Positions 17,701 through 25,897 of a DNA stretch of 64,000 nucleotides are shown here, in pieces. Every line of letters starts with the position of its first letter. Position 1 is the stretch's first letter. Made by a program: the position numbers and the translations under genes. The notes beneath the pieces are model-generated. The model searched no databases and had not been told where the DNA came from. It saw only the letters and a program-made list of their open reading frames with translations. The stretch comes from Lentilitoribacter sp. Alg239-R112 (GTDB lineage Bacteria > Pseudomonadota > Alphaproteobacteria > Rhizobiales > Rhizobiaceae). The DNA is taken from the NCBI RefSeq assembly GCF_900537175.1, contig NZ_LS999833.1, positions 186,001 to 250,000 of the forward strand. Direction: 5' to 3'.

Positions 17701-20638
17701 ATTTCTGATCGAAGGGTATGTATCCGATTTGAGGACCCCAGTTTGAACTCTTGCCTTTTACATTCATACCTTTAGCAGCCGCATTGTCTTGAAGTAATTG
17801 GGTCGAACTGCTGTTGACGGGGCGGGCAAGGATGATAACATTTCGTTCATCTGCAATTTTTAGATATTGTTCTGCGTGAGAAGGCACCATACCTGACCAT
17901 GTGATGGCTTCTTGTCCGGCAACACGTGCAATGGCAAATTTTGCTGTTGGCATGTAACGCGGAGTTAACTGGCCAGCTTCAGGGAATCCACCTTCAGAAA
18001 AAGAACTTGTCTCTGTTTTAAGAAGCGTTGTCACACGTTCCTGAACATTTTTATCCCAAGGAGAATAAGAATGTACCACCCCAGCCTCAAGAGTTTCATG
18101 ATGGTCTTCGCCTAACCCGCCGTGTTGGCTGACCACGCGCACTGCACCATCGGTCAACGGATCTTGATGAAACACAAGGTCTCGAAGATTGGCTAGGAAT
18201 GTTTCTGGGACATCCTTGGTCTTATTGTCATCGAATGATCTGGAAAAATCTCCACCTGACAACAAATTACCCGCAAGCATTGCAGGTGAAATGAGCTCAA
18301 GCTCGCCGTCGTTACCCATGCCCGGCGAGAGTATGCCAGGTTCCAAAATTACCGTATTACCGACTACTTGTTTGAGCTCGTTGACGTAATCTGCTTCCCT
18401 ATTGACTGCCCAATATTCAATATTTGCGTCAAGTGCTTGTGCCATGGTTCGCTTATAGACTTGGCGATTATCTTCGTCTGCAAAGTCGAAGTTGTTTTCA
18501 CCTTGCCAATCAGTTGATTTGCGAAATCCTTCGGCCGTATTCTCCCATCGTCGGAATCGTGATTCAATAAAATCATCAAGCAATGGCCGGTAGTTAAAAA
18601 ATACCATGCCTGCAAATGAGTAGAGCGCATTATAGAGCTGTAACGGGTCTTTATTGCCTGCACCAAATTCTGCAGAACCGGCCTTAGTCGCAATCGCATA
18701 AGCGGGCACTTTGCTGACGCCGATACGCCTCAATGCAGTGCTGCCGGGGCGTAGATCTGATATGGCGCCGGGTTCTGGCTCTAAAAACCACCCAATAGCC
18801 GAATTTATCAAATTCAAGCGTACCCATTGGCTCCATGAAGCCTTATCAAATCTTGCCTTGATTAATGCATCCTTGAGTTCCACTAGTTCACTACCATGAT
18901 GTGGTGTGTTCAGCGTTAGGATGCGATTAATATCACCCTTCATGAAATTTTCTGGGCGCAAATAACTTGAATTATAACCATCGGATGTCCACACCCGCGC
19001 TAATAGGCCGCCCATCGAATGACCGATTACAATGGCTTGCGTTGCGGCCAGATTTAATTCGTCTCTGTAATACGCTATGGCCTGTTTTATGCCGCCAATC
19101 TTAGTTCCCACTGGCATATGAGGCTCTATATCAGGCGCATCAAACAAAAAACTGGCCTCATATTTGAATGGTTCATAATCAACTAGCGGACTATCCCAGA
19201 CCACATTTCTGTTTTCTGCAAATGTGCTCCCGGGTCTTTTTTCACTGGTAAATATCCTCTCATCGTTCCGCTCAGAACCGTTTGTTTTCTGATAATTGAC
19301 CAAAAATGGCAGAAAGCCTTCGTCTTCGAGATGCTTTGCCATTCCCACACCGCCAGGGAATGCATTTACCCATGTTTGGATTGGGTCAGAGAACAGGCCA
19401 TGTACCAATACAACAGGCGGTCGGGCCAGTATCATTTTGGGTTCCATAGAACTACCATAATCCGAATGGGCTGAGAAGAAAACATCACGAACTTCAAGTA
19501 TCTTCCCTATTCGTTTTTCCGCTATCAAAGACTTTGGAATAGGCTTTACTTGATCAAAGACTTCCGGCGGCGTATAAAGTGCAAATACATAATGCCTATT
19601 GTCAAATGTAATGGTTTCACCGCCAAGTAAAGGCACTAAGTTTCCATTTCCGTTGCCCAACACCTTGACCGTCACTGGCGCGTTTTGATCAATTTCTATC
19701 TTGACGATGAGTTGGCTGATGCCGTCTGCGCTTGTACCATCACGGACAATTTTTGCGGTCAATAAATCAGATGGCTTCAGATTATTATCGAAATTTTCCC
19801 CGCGCCCAACAAAAAGTGGATTAGCATCCAATAAAGAGAACTCGATAATATTTGCGTTCTGCTCTTTCTCAGTTTCTTCAACCACATTATCTGCGGCAAG
19901 AGCCGTTGCCTCTGGTTGTTCAACGTCTACCGGTTTGCGGGCGTAAACATAATGCCGCTCCATATCCCCAGTGGAAATGCGAAGCCGCAAATGGGTCGGT
20001 GGTGGTGCTAAATCTGTTTGTTCAAGAATAAGTTCCGATGAACCCGAGAGCTGTTTTGGGATTGACGTTTTTTGTTTGCAAACCTGTTTACGCTCATCTT
20101 TTGTCAACACAACAGATTTGAACCTGAGGCGCGCCTTGCTAACAATTTCCTCTCGGTCGTTGCGTGTTTCATAACTATGGATGGAAAAATTACTAGGCCC
20201 AACAGAACCGCCACCACACCCCAAACTTCCACTTGCGGACCAGGTAACCGGCACATTAATCTTTTGTCCCTGAAAGATTACCTTAGGAAATTTCGGGAAG
20301 TTAATGTTGGATTTGACGTCGTAGGCCAGCAAGATTTCCTTGGGATTATCTAATGGGCCGATCTTGTAAAAAGCTTTATGGTGCTGAGTCTGCTGGGTAT
20401 CGCCCAAAGTTGATTTATAGTAGACCTTAGTTTGTGGATTTTTCTCGCTGAACGGAACAGTTCGCTCGATAAAACCGGGGTTTTCCGGGTTTGATTTTCC
20501 ACTTTTATAGTCGACGATTTTCTCGAGAACAAATGCTTCAATTTGCTCCTCGGCTGATTGAGCTAAAGCGTGGCTCGACGGCGACAACAGTTCTAGACTT
20601 ATCAGAATTAAGAATGCGGTTATTATCAGGCTTCTCAT
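14741..20638 (-). CDS. Giant exported lipase-like alpha/beta hydrolase with Sel1-type repeats
   Basis: About 1965 residues from the ATG at 20638, which begins a signal peptide (MRSLIITAFLILISLELL, AQSAEE cleavage region); the frame can extend to 20773. Near residue 413 is PPVVLVHGLFSD (oxyanion loop), near residue 538 VIGHSMGGLLARVW (nucleophile elbow), and near residues 823-859 TDGAVRVVSQHGG with later VVHSY, fitting the Asp and His of a PGAP1-like lipase triad. Residues about 1465-1615 are Sel1-like helical repeats, residues about 1855-1893 resemble a peptidoglycan-binding domain (VLRGAGVYNGKIDGKSKDE), and a W/T...FxxxYPxxxYAxxA helical unit occurs twice (near 1320-1360 and at the C terminus). 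It ends a five-gene minus-strand run. A secreted effector or envelope hydrolase is likely; the substrate is not known. Confidence 0.75.
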   Translation of the reverse strand: MRSLIITAFLILISLELLSPSSHALAQSAEEQIEAFVLEKIVDYKSGKSNPENPGFIERTVPFSEKNPQTKVYYKSTLGDTQQTQHHKAFYKIGPLDNPKEILLAYDVKSNINFPKFPKVIFQGQKINVPVTWSASGSLGCGGGSVGPSNFSIHSYETRNDREEIVSKARLRFKSVVLTKDERKQVCKQKTSIPKQLSGSSELILEQTDLAPPPTHLRLRISTGDMERHYVYARKPVDVEQPEATALAADNVVEETEKEQNANIIEFSLLDANPLFVGRGENFDNNLKPSDLLTAKIVRDGTSADGISQLIVKIEIDQNAPVTVKVLGNGNGNLVPLLGGETITFDNRHYVFALYTPPEVFDQVKPIPKSLIAEKRIGKILEVRDVFFSAHSDYGSSMEPKMILARPPVVLVHGLFSDPIQTWVNAFPGGVGMAKHLEDEGFLPFLVNYQKTNGSERNDERIFTSEKRPGSTFAENRNVVWDSPLVDYEPFKYEASFLFDAPDIEPHMPVGTKIGGIKQAIAYYRDELNLAATQAIVIGHSMGGLLARVWTSDGYNSSYLRPENFMKGDINRILTLNTPHHGSELVELKDALIKARFDKASWSQWVRLNLINSAIGWFLEPEPGAISDLRPGSTALRRIGVSKVPAYAIATKAGSAEFGAGNKDPLQLYNALYSFAGMVFFNYRPLLDDFIESRFRRWENTAEGFRKSTDWQGENNFDFADEDNRQVYKRTMAQALDANIEYWAVNREADYVNELKQVVGNTVILEPGILSPGMGNDGELELISPAMLAGNLLSGGDFSRSFDDNKTKDVPETFLANLRDLVFHQDPLTDGAVRVVSQHGGLGEDHHETLEAGVVHSYSPWDKNVQERVTTLLKTETSSFSEGGFPEAGQLTPRYMPTAKFAIARVAGQEAITWSGMVPSHAEQYLKIADERNVIILARPVNSSSTQLLQDNAAAKGMNVKGKSSNWGPQIGYIPFDQKYSKLWRIIKDADRRDEQIIKYNKETKESTTTFHPEKSDRTYAVTRGLVKQTVYGECTVVTDPDIEDAESSIFFNCGDKFYDWRNAANDNKAVFDPKGDLQEVSVDFARGKNLLDNPLLVLADDTSDLKVRPYLTADYDLLAIGFPFDTDQCSLSTSVKPNGYPNCSPGETVGVQKSEFDSLRGFISPRQWTVVEAINRAVEQETGYTGGLVTHHGPENQYAKSPYVDYPVLVFDPTGNDPAQAYLIRQGPPGFRDIHLKRFFTEKNQIGYNLWPNPHKKAGWRWEARRPFDMERGYDPRDASDLPPYVDEIPRPKQDTAAALGSSDEPPSEDVNKLIVAENSDSTLASAHEENYWLATKIVETPDAFANYLEKYPNGNYVAQAKKMLVQLKSTGGNSLSMSPTRKTNQCDKLAASRWDIRNKTGINVNRWQLENHRDLAEDICRAAVLQNPDDLQNQFQLFLTLIDQRATEVEAIALLEQISAKKYPTAMALLGAEYMNGYLVEKNTVKGKMLLEEAAALGDDLAELGLADFYLTDNENDLKINEGIAFLQNELESGNDMAAMVLASVYSGNHLNRMDLVSAELYYTYAIDAGIPDAVLALANLYGNSEGELFDPKEAIKLYNKATQLGYRHSSLKIEALEAKLLKQELKDRELADVGPYDRSEKQPTCNALAADVEDPQNISGHGLTGAQLYDLGNDYILDALEVCRAERALDAGNLQINYQIARLLTFVDGDNDESFEKGKKELLLLATQNYSAAQNEMGIIYEIYDEDLEAAAFMYEAAAENKNYSSMSHFARLVLRKKVFPEKIDWALEQLNESLEAGNWRAHLLQSTLYYIGQTVPIDDKKSAEHSIDAIQLGGSEEAGSTIATRYEKWGSAYRQELQKVLRGAGVYNGKIDGKSKDETIMAINKLVEGIEKSDDQAIRQPDKLPDEEEAKLEPTAPTEKPGDVWGVIQNTSSVAVLEEFIKLYPSSIYARLAKSRIDELN

Positions 20639-20896
20639 ATCTTTGCTTTCTGCTTGGTCAGCACCCAGGCTATTACAACACACCTTTTCAGGCAAGGAAG
20701 GCGCAGATTTCACGCTTCGGAACTGTAACTTCAAGCGCATCGTCCACTCCAATACCCAAATACCGAACTGCACTTACAAATTTCGACTACTCTAGTGGAA
20801 GCTGGTTAGTGCAAATTGCCAGTTTAGTCCCGTTACAGACATGGTCGGATAACTAGAATCCAAAAAACTCATGATTGAAATCAGGATTTTCGAGAT

Positions 20897-21304
20897 TTAT
20901 CTAAAACATCTGCTCTCGATCTCGCGCAGTTTTTCAAGAAGCCATTCATCCTTTATGTTGGCTGATAAAGTATCAAATATATCGCTCGGAATCTTTTTGT
21001 TAAGTGCCAAAGTATGTAAAACGCCAACATCTTGATCTTGGGAGAGTAAAATAAATAGCTCACGCGAGAGCTTTCTTTTACGGGCCACTTCAGTTCGAAC
21101 ATCCGCATCTTTGTCTTTTGCCAATAGCTTAAGTATCGAAAGTGGTACTGTCTTATTACATATCACCCATTTCTTCATTTCCGGAAATTTTCCAATTACA
21201 TCACGCCAGACGGTTTCATTCGCCTCCTCATGAGCAGCTCGATGGTATTCGGCTTCTATTTCGCTTTCGCGCAATCGCTTAAATTCTTCTGCAGATGAAA
21301 TCAT
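20897..21304 (-). CDS. Leucine-rich-repeat-variant/HEAT-like small protein, possible immunity protein
   Basis: 135 residues, no signal peptide, AAGGA nine bases before the ATG. After an N-terminal helix with AEYHRAAHEEANETVWRDV it has three or four short helical repeats of the form NKTVPLSILKLLAKDKDADV, RKRKLSRELFILLSQDQDV, NKKIPSDIFDTLSANIKDEW. This pattern matches leucine-rich-repeat-variant or HEAT-type units. Small proteins of this build often lie beside polymorphic toxin genes, so with the giant exported hydrolase directly downstream an immunity or chaperone role is plausible. That role is inference. Twelve bases separate it from the preceding gene. Confidence 0.65.
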   Translation of the reverse strand: MISSAEEFKRLRESEIEAEYHRAAHEEANETVWRDVIGKFPEMKKWVICNKTVPLSILKLLAKDKDADVRTEVARKRKLSRELFILLSQDQDVGVLHTLALNKKIPSDIFDTLSANIKDEWLLEKLREIESRCFR

Positions 21305-21316
21305 AACCCAATGTCC

Positions 21317-21628
21317 TTACCGGTGGAAGGCAACAAACCCATTATCTGGCATAAATCTGCAATGATAAGCGGCTCCTCGAGCATCTGGTTTCCACCCATT
21401 TTCAAATCCAAACTTGATGGCATCGACTACGACCGCGGGAGTGATTGGAATTTGGATGATATGACCGTCAGTCGTGCTCGTCCAACTAAATTGAACTTCG
21501 AGTTTCTGACCATGACCGTTAGCGCCTTGAACAATAAGATTGCTATAGCCTGAATCCTCTGAAACCGCCCAATGAAATTGTTGTTCGTTGACGGCAATTG
21601 ACCGCGAAGCTTTTTTACTGATTGTCAT
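21317..21628 (-). CDS. Small cytosolic hypothetical protein
   Basis: 103 residues, without signal or membrane segment. Recognisable pattern: SIAVNEQQFHWAVSEDSGYS, then LIVQGANGHGQKLEVQFSW, and a C-terminal ITPAVVVDAIKFGFENGWKP. I have the impression of a widespread uncharacterised family with a W-x-V...Q...V-x-P...AI-x-x-G-x-x-x-GW-x-P signature that occurs singly in many genomes, but I cannot name it. It lies between two genes of the giant hydrolase cluster with gaps of 12 and 15 bases, so it is probably cotranscribed with them. Confidence 0.6.
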   Translation of the reverse strand: MTISKKASRSIAVNEQQFHWAVSEDSGYSNLIVQGANGHGQKLEVQFSWTSTTDGHIIQIPITPAVVVDAIKFGFENGWKPDARGAAYHCRFMPDNGFVAFHR

Positions 21629-21643
21629 AAAGTTTGCACCACG

Positions 21644-22330
21644 TTAAGGGCTGCAAGCGACGTTAAATCGGTCTACATATGCCCGATCCATACTCGCAAG
21701 ATTTTCAAGCTCAGAATTGCATGCAATGGCCAATTTTTTATACGTCAACCCGAGAGGTTGCAGTTCCTCGAGTTCGTTTCTCTTTTTGAAATAGGTTTCA
21801 AGAAAAGTTTCCCTATTATAGGCGATGAAATCTTCCTGGATGCTCGTTGGAATATTCTTAGAGAAACATGCATGATAGTCCTTTTCTTTATCTATGGCGG
21901 TTAAACGATGATGCTCCACAGTATCATTCCATCGGCTGTATTTGAGACGGCAGTGAAATCGAAAATACTCATGTCGATGGAACACGAACTCGTTCCAAGC
22001 CGGGGTGCAGGAGCCACCGCTTGCCTTTCGAGGATTATCTACATTTCTGCACTTGTACTGAGATTGGGAATTGTCGACCAAAGTCCCGCGAATGGTATCG
22101 ATTGCAGCGTTTAGTTGTTTTATTTCAGTGTTCTTAGCACGTAAGTCGGTCATCTCTCTTAGTAGACAATCAATTCGATTACGCATTGTTTCTCGCTCGT
22201 CAGAAAATTTTAGTACCTGATTACACTTAGCCACGAGGTCCTTCGCTTGAACGGGAGGAAAATATGCTGAAAAAGCCACCACCATACCCAATACGAAAAT
22301 CGAGGCCCATCTCGCAATATCAGTAATCAT
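21644..22330 (-). CDS. Exported cysteine-rich hypothetical protein
   Basis: About 228 residues. GAGGAG lies nine bases before the ATG at 22330 and only three before an alternative ATG at 22336, so I prefer the former. Residues 1-30 form a signal peptide (ITDIARWASIFVLGMVVAFS, VQAKD cleavage). The mature part has nine or so cysteines (VAKCNQ, IDCLLRE, YKCRN, GSCTPAW, FHCRLK, HACFS, IACNSE, VACSP) and a coiled-coil-prone segment near residues 45-80. The spacing faintly recalls LprI-type lysozyme inhibitors, but I cannot claim membership. It belongs to the giant hydrolase cluster. Confidence 0.55.
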   Translation of the reverse strand: MITDIARWASIFVLGMVVAFSAYFPPVQAKDLVAKCNQVLKFSDERETMRNRIDCLLREMTDLRAKNTEIKQLNAAIDTIRGTLVDNSQSQYKCRNVDNPRKASGGSCTPAWNEFVFHRHEYFRFHCRLKYSRWNDTVEHHRLTAIDKEKDYHACFSKNIPTSIQEDFIAYNRETFLETYFKKRNELEELQPLGLTYKKLAIACNSELENLASMDRAYVDRFNVACSP

Positions 22331-22372
22331 CTTCATTTTCTCCTCACCAAACTTGAAGTTCTCAGCATTTCA

Positions 22373-23629
22373 TCAATCTTCTCTAAAAAACCTGTCTTGT
22401 TCTGCCCAACCACACCAACTCTCATCCTCTTTGCACACGTAGATCCAGTAACCGTCCACATTTTCTGCGTATTCCCAGACTGAAACGCGGAAGCCATAGG
22501 GCAGAATAGTCACCAACTCTTCATGGACTGAAGGTTGCATATACACCTCCACATCACTTTCACCAGTAGACGCATATACGTCGGCATTAACAGATGCTTG
22601 CCGTTGCAAGTGGTTGGCAACAACGTATCCGCAATCTCGTTCATGACATAGATATGCCCATATGTACCCCATGGACTTGGTCAAATCAGCTATCTTTAGC
22701 TCTGTGGTTCCGTTAGCTAATCGACCAACCTCTGCACGACGTGACGTTGGATCAGTGTAGATAATGAGCTGCCGGCCCTCCGGAGCGACAACTTTGTAAA
22801 AATTTGTCTTAAAATCTTCAAATTCGGTGCCATCGATTTCAGCGCGGGAAAGCGATCTTGGTTCATCCTCTGGGGTTGAGTTGTTATCATTTTGCCCGGA
22901 GCTGGAAGGTTGTTGAGGCGATACTTGCGGGATACTGGCGACATCTCCTCCTGAGCCGTTATCGCAATTATCATTGCTTGATGGCACTCCAAATATATCC
23001 ACACTATTGGCCGGACAATTGTCTTGAGATGCTGATGGAGCAGGTGTAGGTGGAAAACTTGTTTCACGACCGGCGGGGCTTACTGACAAGGAATCGTACA
23101 ATGGTCTAATCAAACGAGCGGTCATGTCAATCAGACTGCCGGACGCTATTTCCGAATCCATGCTCGCAATTAATATATATTTTCCCTTAGTTGCTGAAAT
23201 ATATGTATTATTATAGGTGTTTTTACGCCAGCTTGTTGAAAAACCGCCTATATCGCCGATCGAGTTGATGAACCTAGGATTACTTGCCCCACTTGAATCA
23301 TAATTCGAACCCAACAGCATTTGCGCAGATTTTGCTGATACTTTTTCGTAAACCTGCAGGCGAACTCTAATAATCGGTTCGCCAAATACTCTTGAAAAGC
23401 TGATGCCAGAATTACAACCCTCTCCAAAGATCGGCGGATCATAGGGAATGTAAGAATCGTTTTGCTTGTATCCTGTAGGAAGAATATTCCATATCGGTCC
23501 GCTCCAAACCGCTTTAATTGCATCGCATGTCACAGCTGCTGATACATGTTTAGTCGAAACAATTATCGAGCTGAAACAGGCAGGCGCAAATAGACAGCAA
23601 AATAATATGAAGCTTCTTATAGGTAGCAT
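22373..23629 (-). CDS. Exported protein with C-terminal SH3-like domain
   Basis: About 418 residues from the ATG at 23629, which begins a signal peptide (MLPIRSFILFCCLFAPACFS). The first 190 residues form an unknown domain. A low-complexity linker rich in Ser, Gln, Asn and Asp (about residues 200-270) follows. The last 70 residues (SVNADVYASTGESDVEVYMQ...LPYGFRVSVWEYAENVDGYWIYVCKEDESWCGWAEQ) look like a bacterial SH3 domain, which often binds cell wall. It is the first gene of the minus-strand run toward the giant hydrolase. A role at the envelope is inferred. Confidence 0.6.
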   Translation of the reverse strand: MLPIRSFILFCCLFAPACFSSIIVSTKHVSAAVTCDAIKAVWSGPIWNILPTGYKQNDSYIPYDPPIFGEGCNSGISFSRVFGEPIIRVRLQVYEKVSAKSAQMLLGSNYDSSGASNPRFINSIGDIGGFSTSWRKNTYNNTYISATKGKYILIASMDSEIASGSLIDMTARLIRPLYDSLSVSPAGRETSFPPTPAPSASQDNCPANSVDIFGVPSSNDNCDNGSGGDVASIPQVSPQQPSSSGQNDNNSTPEDEPRSLSRAEIDGTEFEDFKTNFYKVVAPEGRQLIIYTDPTSRRAEVGRLANGTTELKIADLTKSMGYIWAYLCHERDCGYVVANHLQRQASVNADVYASTGESDVEVYMQPSVHEELVTILPYGFRVSVWEYAENVDGYWIYVCKEDESWCGWAEQDRFFRED

Positions 23630-23789
23630 TAATTGATCCCCATTTTTTGATCTTGGTGGAGTTTTGCGCAATTGGAAGGTCTCAACAATAATGCAAATGC
23701 ACTATTGCCGTTGACTCAAAATTTGCCAATCTAAGACCATAATGTAAGATCAGTCTACGTAACTGGTTTTAGCTTAGGTTTGTGGGGGC

Positions 23790-24926
23790 ATGACTAAAAA
23801 CAATACAGACAAAATTCTCTCGATTTCTCAAAGAGCCTATGAAGCCGCAGCCGGTATGATATCGTGGGATCAGGCTTTACAGGAGCTGGTTGATTTTCAC
23901 GGTGCAGAAGGTGGTGCTGTGTTTGATCTAGACCGATCAAATTTTGAAATATCAAACTGGAGTTCGATCCATCTGCCAGAAAGGGACGAATATCTTGCGG
24001 AAATGAATGCGATCAATCCGCGTATGCATTACTCAGCGATGCAAAAAAATACGCATGTATTGACCGATTTTCATTGTATCAGCGCGAATGAAATGGAACG
24101 ACATGATTTTTATCGATGGCTTGAAAAGCGAAATGGGTTTCGGCACTTTATTGGCGCGCGAATTGCTGATTTTGGAACCTCATCTTGTTTCATGTCGGTC
24201 GAGTTTGAGGTGAAAAGAACATCGCCGAGTTTAGAAGCTTTGGAAGATTTTCGCGCAATAAGCCAACACATCGCCAATGTTAAACGGCTGCACCAAAATC
24301 GCCATTCCGAAGTTCCTGTAACAACTGTTGATAGTTTTTTATCTGGCACGACTTCGACAGCCTTGTTTTTTCTAGATGAAATAGGTCGTTTCCAACACGC
24401 GAATGAGGCAGGCGAATTGATGATCGCGACTGGTGCGCATATTAAAATCATAGACGATTTTCTCATCCTGTTAGACCAGCAATCACAACGCAAATTAGCC
24501 GTATATTACAGCTCGATAGGTGAGAAAGAGAGTTGGGCAAGTAGCGAAATATTTATGCCCATTTATGCTGCTACCTCAGAGAGTTCTCCGCCATTTCTTC
24601 TCAGGCTTTTCAGGTTACCACAACCGATAATTGGCCCCGGTGGGAAATGGAGTTTTTGGTGCATTTTTGCGCAATTCACGCCAGAGCAAACAGTAAATCT
24701 ACATGATGCTCTTGTTGGAGTTTTTACGCTTACAGAACGGGAGGCAGAATTTGCAATCGCACTTCATAATGAATTGACGATTTCCAGAGCTTCGGAAAGC
24801 CTGAAAATTGCCAGAAACACAGGTAGGGTCCACCTGCAAAAAATTTTCGAGAAAATGAAAATTAACAGTCAAACTGAACTATCGATGATAATTGAGCGTT
24901 TGGCCGCCTGGGACCTACCGACGTAA
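23790..24926 (+). CDS. LuxR-type HTH transcriptional regulator
   Basis: 378 residues. The C-terminal 65 residues are a LuxR-type helix-turn-helix (FTLTEREAEFAIALHNELTI, ARNTGRVHLQKIFEKMKI). The N-terminal part resembles the paired sensor region seen in many alphaproteobacterial solo LuxR proteins, with a PAS-like second half (STALFFLDEIGRFQHANEAG). No autoinducer-binding signature and no luxI neighbour are present. It is divergent from the giant hydrolase cluster with 160 bases between the starts, so it may control that cluster. The IS6 remnant begins three bases after its stop. Confidence 0.85.
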   Translation: MTKNNTDKILSISQRAYEAAAGMISWDQALQELVDFHGAEGGAVFDLDRSNFEISNWSSIHLPERDEYLAEMNAINPRMHYSAMQKNTHVLTDFHCISANEMERHDFYRWLEKRNGFRHFIGARIADFGTSSCFMSVEFEVKRTSPSLEALEDFRAISQHIANVKRLHQNRHSEVPVTTVDSFLSGTTSTALFFLDEIGRFQHANEAGELMIATGAHIKIIDDFLILLDQQSQRKLAVYYSSIGEKESWASSEIFMPIYAATSESSPPFLLRLFRLPQPIIGPGGKWSFWCIFAQFTPEQTVNLHDALVGVFTLTEREAEFAIALHNELTISRASESLKIARNTGRVHLQKIFEKMKINSQTELSMIIERLAAWDLPT

Positions 24927-24929
24927 GCT

Positions 24930-25721
24930 GGATCTGTTGCAAAGTTTCGTATTGCTAAAGAAGAGGTGTATCTGGACGCAACTACGCTGCTAACTCCGCA
25001 AACTGCTGGAATGCAGTGAGGCCTGTTTGATCTAATTGACCTTTACGGATCATGTAAGCAGTCTCAATCCCAGCCAGCGTTGATGCAGCTGAATGTAGGG
25101 CCTTAAATCCAAGCATTGGCCGCGTGATTTTTTGATGAAACGGTGATCTTGCTCAATAATGTTATTGAGATATTTGGATTGAACGATGCCGATTATTCGG
25201 CCTAGACCTGTGAATTTCAAGCCTACATTTACAGCTTGAAGTCCAGCTAGGTTTGCACTACTCTTACCGATGACGACACGGTCTGGCACACCATTGGTTT
25301 CAATCGACTTTCTGAAAAACCGACGTGCAGCAGCAAGATCGCGGTGCACAGACAACATGAAATCAATAGTTTGTCCGTCTCGATCAACCGCCCGATACAT
25401 ATAAGTCCATTCTCCAAAAGTTAGCTACCTGCCGCTTTCGACTTTGAGCATTCGCAGCGATTTTGATCAAGTATTTTACGACCCAACGGTTCAGCGTCGT
25501 GTGGTCGACATGAACGCCGCGGTCTGCCAGGATCTCCGCTAAGTCACGATAAGAGACCCATATCTGACGTAGAAAAACACTGCATACAAAATTACACTTT
25601 TGGGATACTGGCTGCCCTCGAAATCAATCGTCACTTTTTGTTGCTCGCCTTCAAATTCAAAGACTCGCACTTAGCACTGTCTGCTCACTGCACCAAAACA
25701 GTGAAACTTTGAAACAGACCC
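24930..25721 (-). mobile_element. Decayed IS6-family insertion sequence with both terminal repeats
   Basis: The left end GGATCTGTTGCAAAGTTTC (24930-24948) and the right end at 25703-25721, whose complement is GGGTCTGTTTCAAAGTTTC, match at 17 of 19 positions and resemble the IS6-family end (GG...CTGTTGCAAA). The unit is 792 bases. It holds one transposase gene on the minus strand, broken by a frameshift. The eight bases on each side do not match, so no target duplication is left. It lies between the LuxR-type and LysR-type regulator genes. Confidence 0.88.
25050..25690 (-). pseudogene. IS6-family transposase, frameshifted by internal deletion
   Basis: The C-terminal part reads YMYRAVDRDGQTIDFMLSVH through NIIEQDHRFIKK, which is the catalytic core of IS6-family DDE transposases and keeps the later acidic residues. 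The N-terminal part is readable in another frame (YRDLAEILADRGVHVDHTTL, NRWVVKYL). They join near 25405-25425, where the usual segment WRMDETY-...-GEW is shortened to WRMD/GEW, removing the linker after the first catalytic aspartate and shifting the frame. The element cannot make a functional transposase. Confidence 0.85.
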
Positions 25722-25897
25722 CTTTAAAATCATGTTTGTATAGGGACTTCAGTTTTTTGCTATGGCATTGAGAACCATGACGCAGTACTCCAATAAATCA
25801 AAGCACCGTTCCAAACGCCAAACCTCAAAATCACGTTACTCAATAAACTTTGCGACAAGCCCGAAAATCCTCTTTGAGAGGGTGAAATGGTACGATG

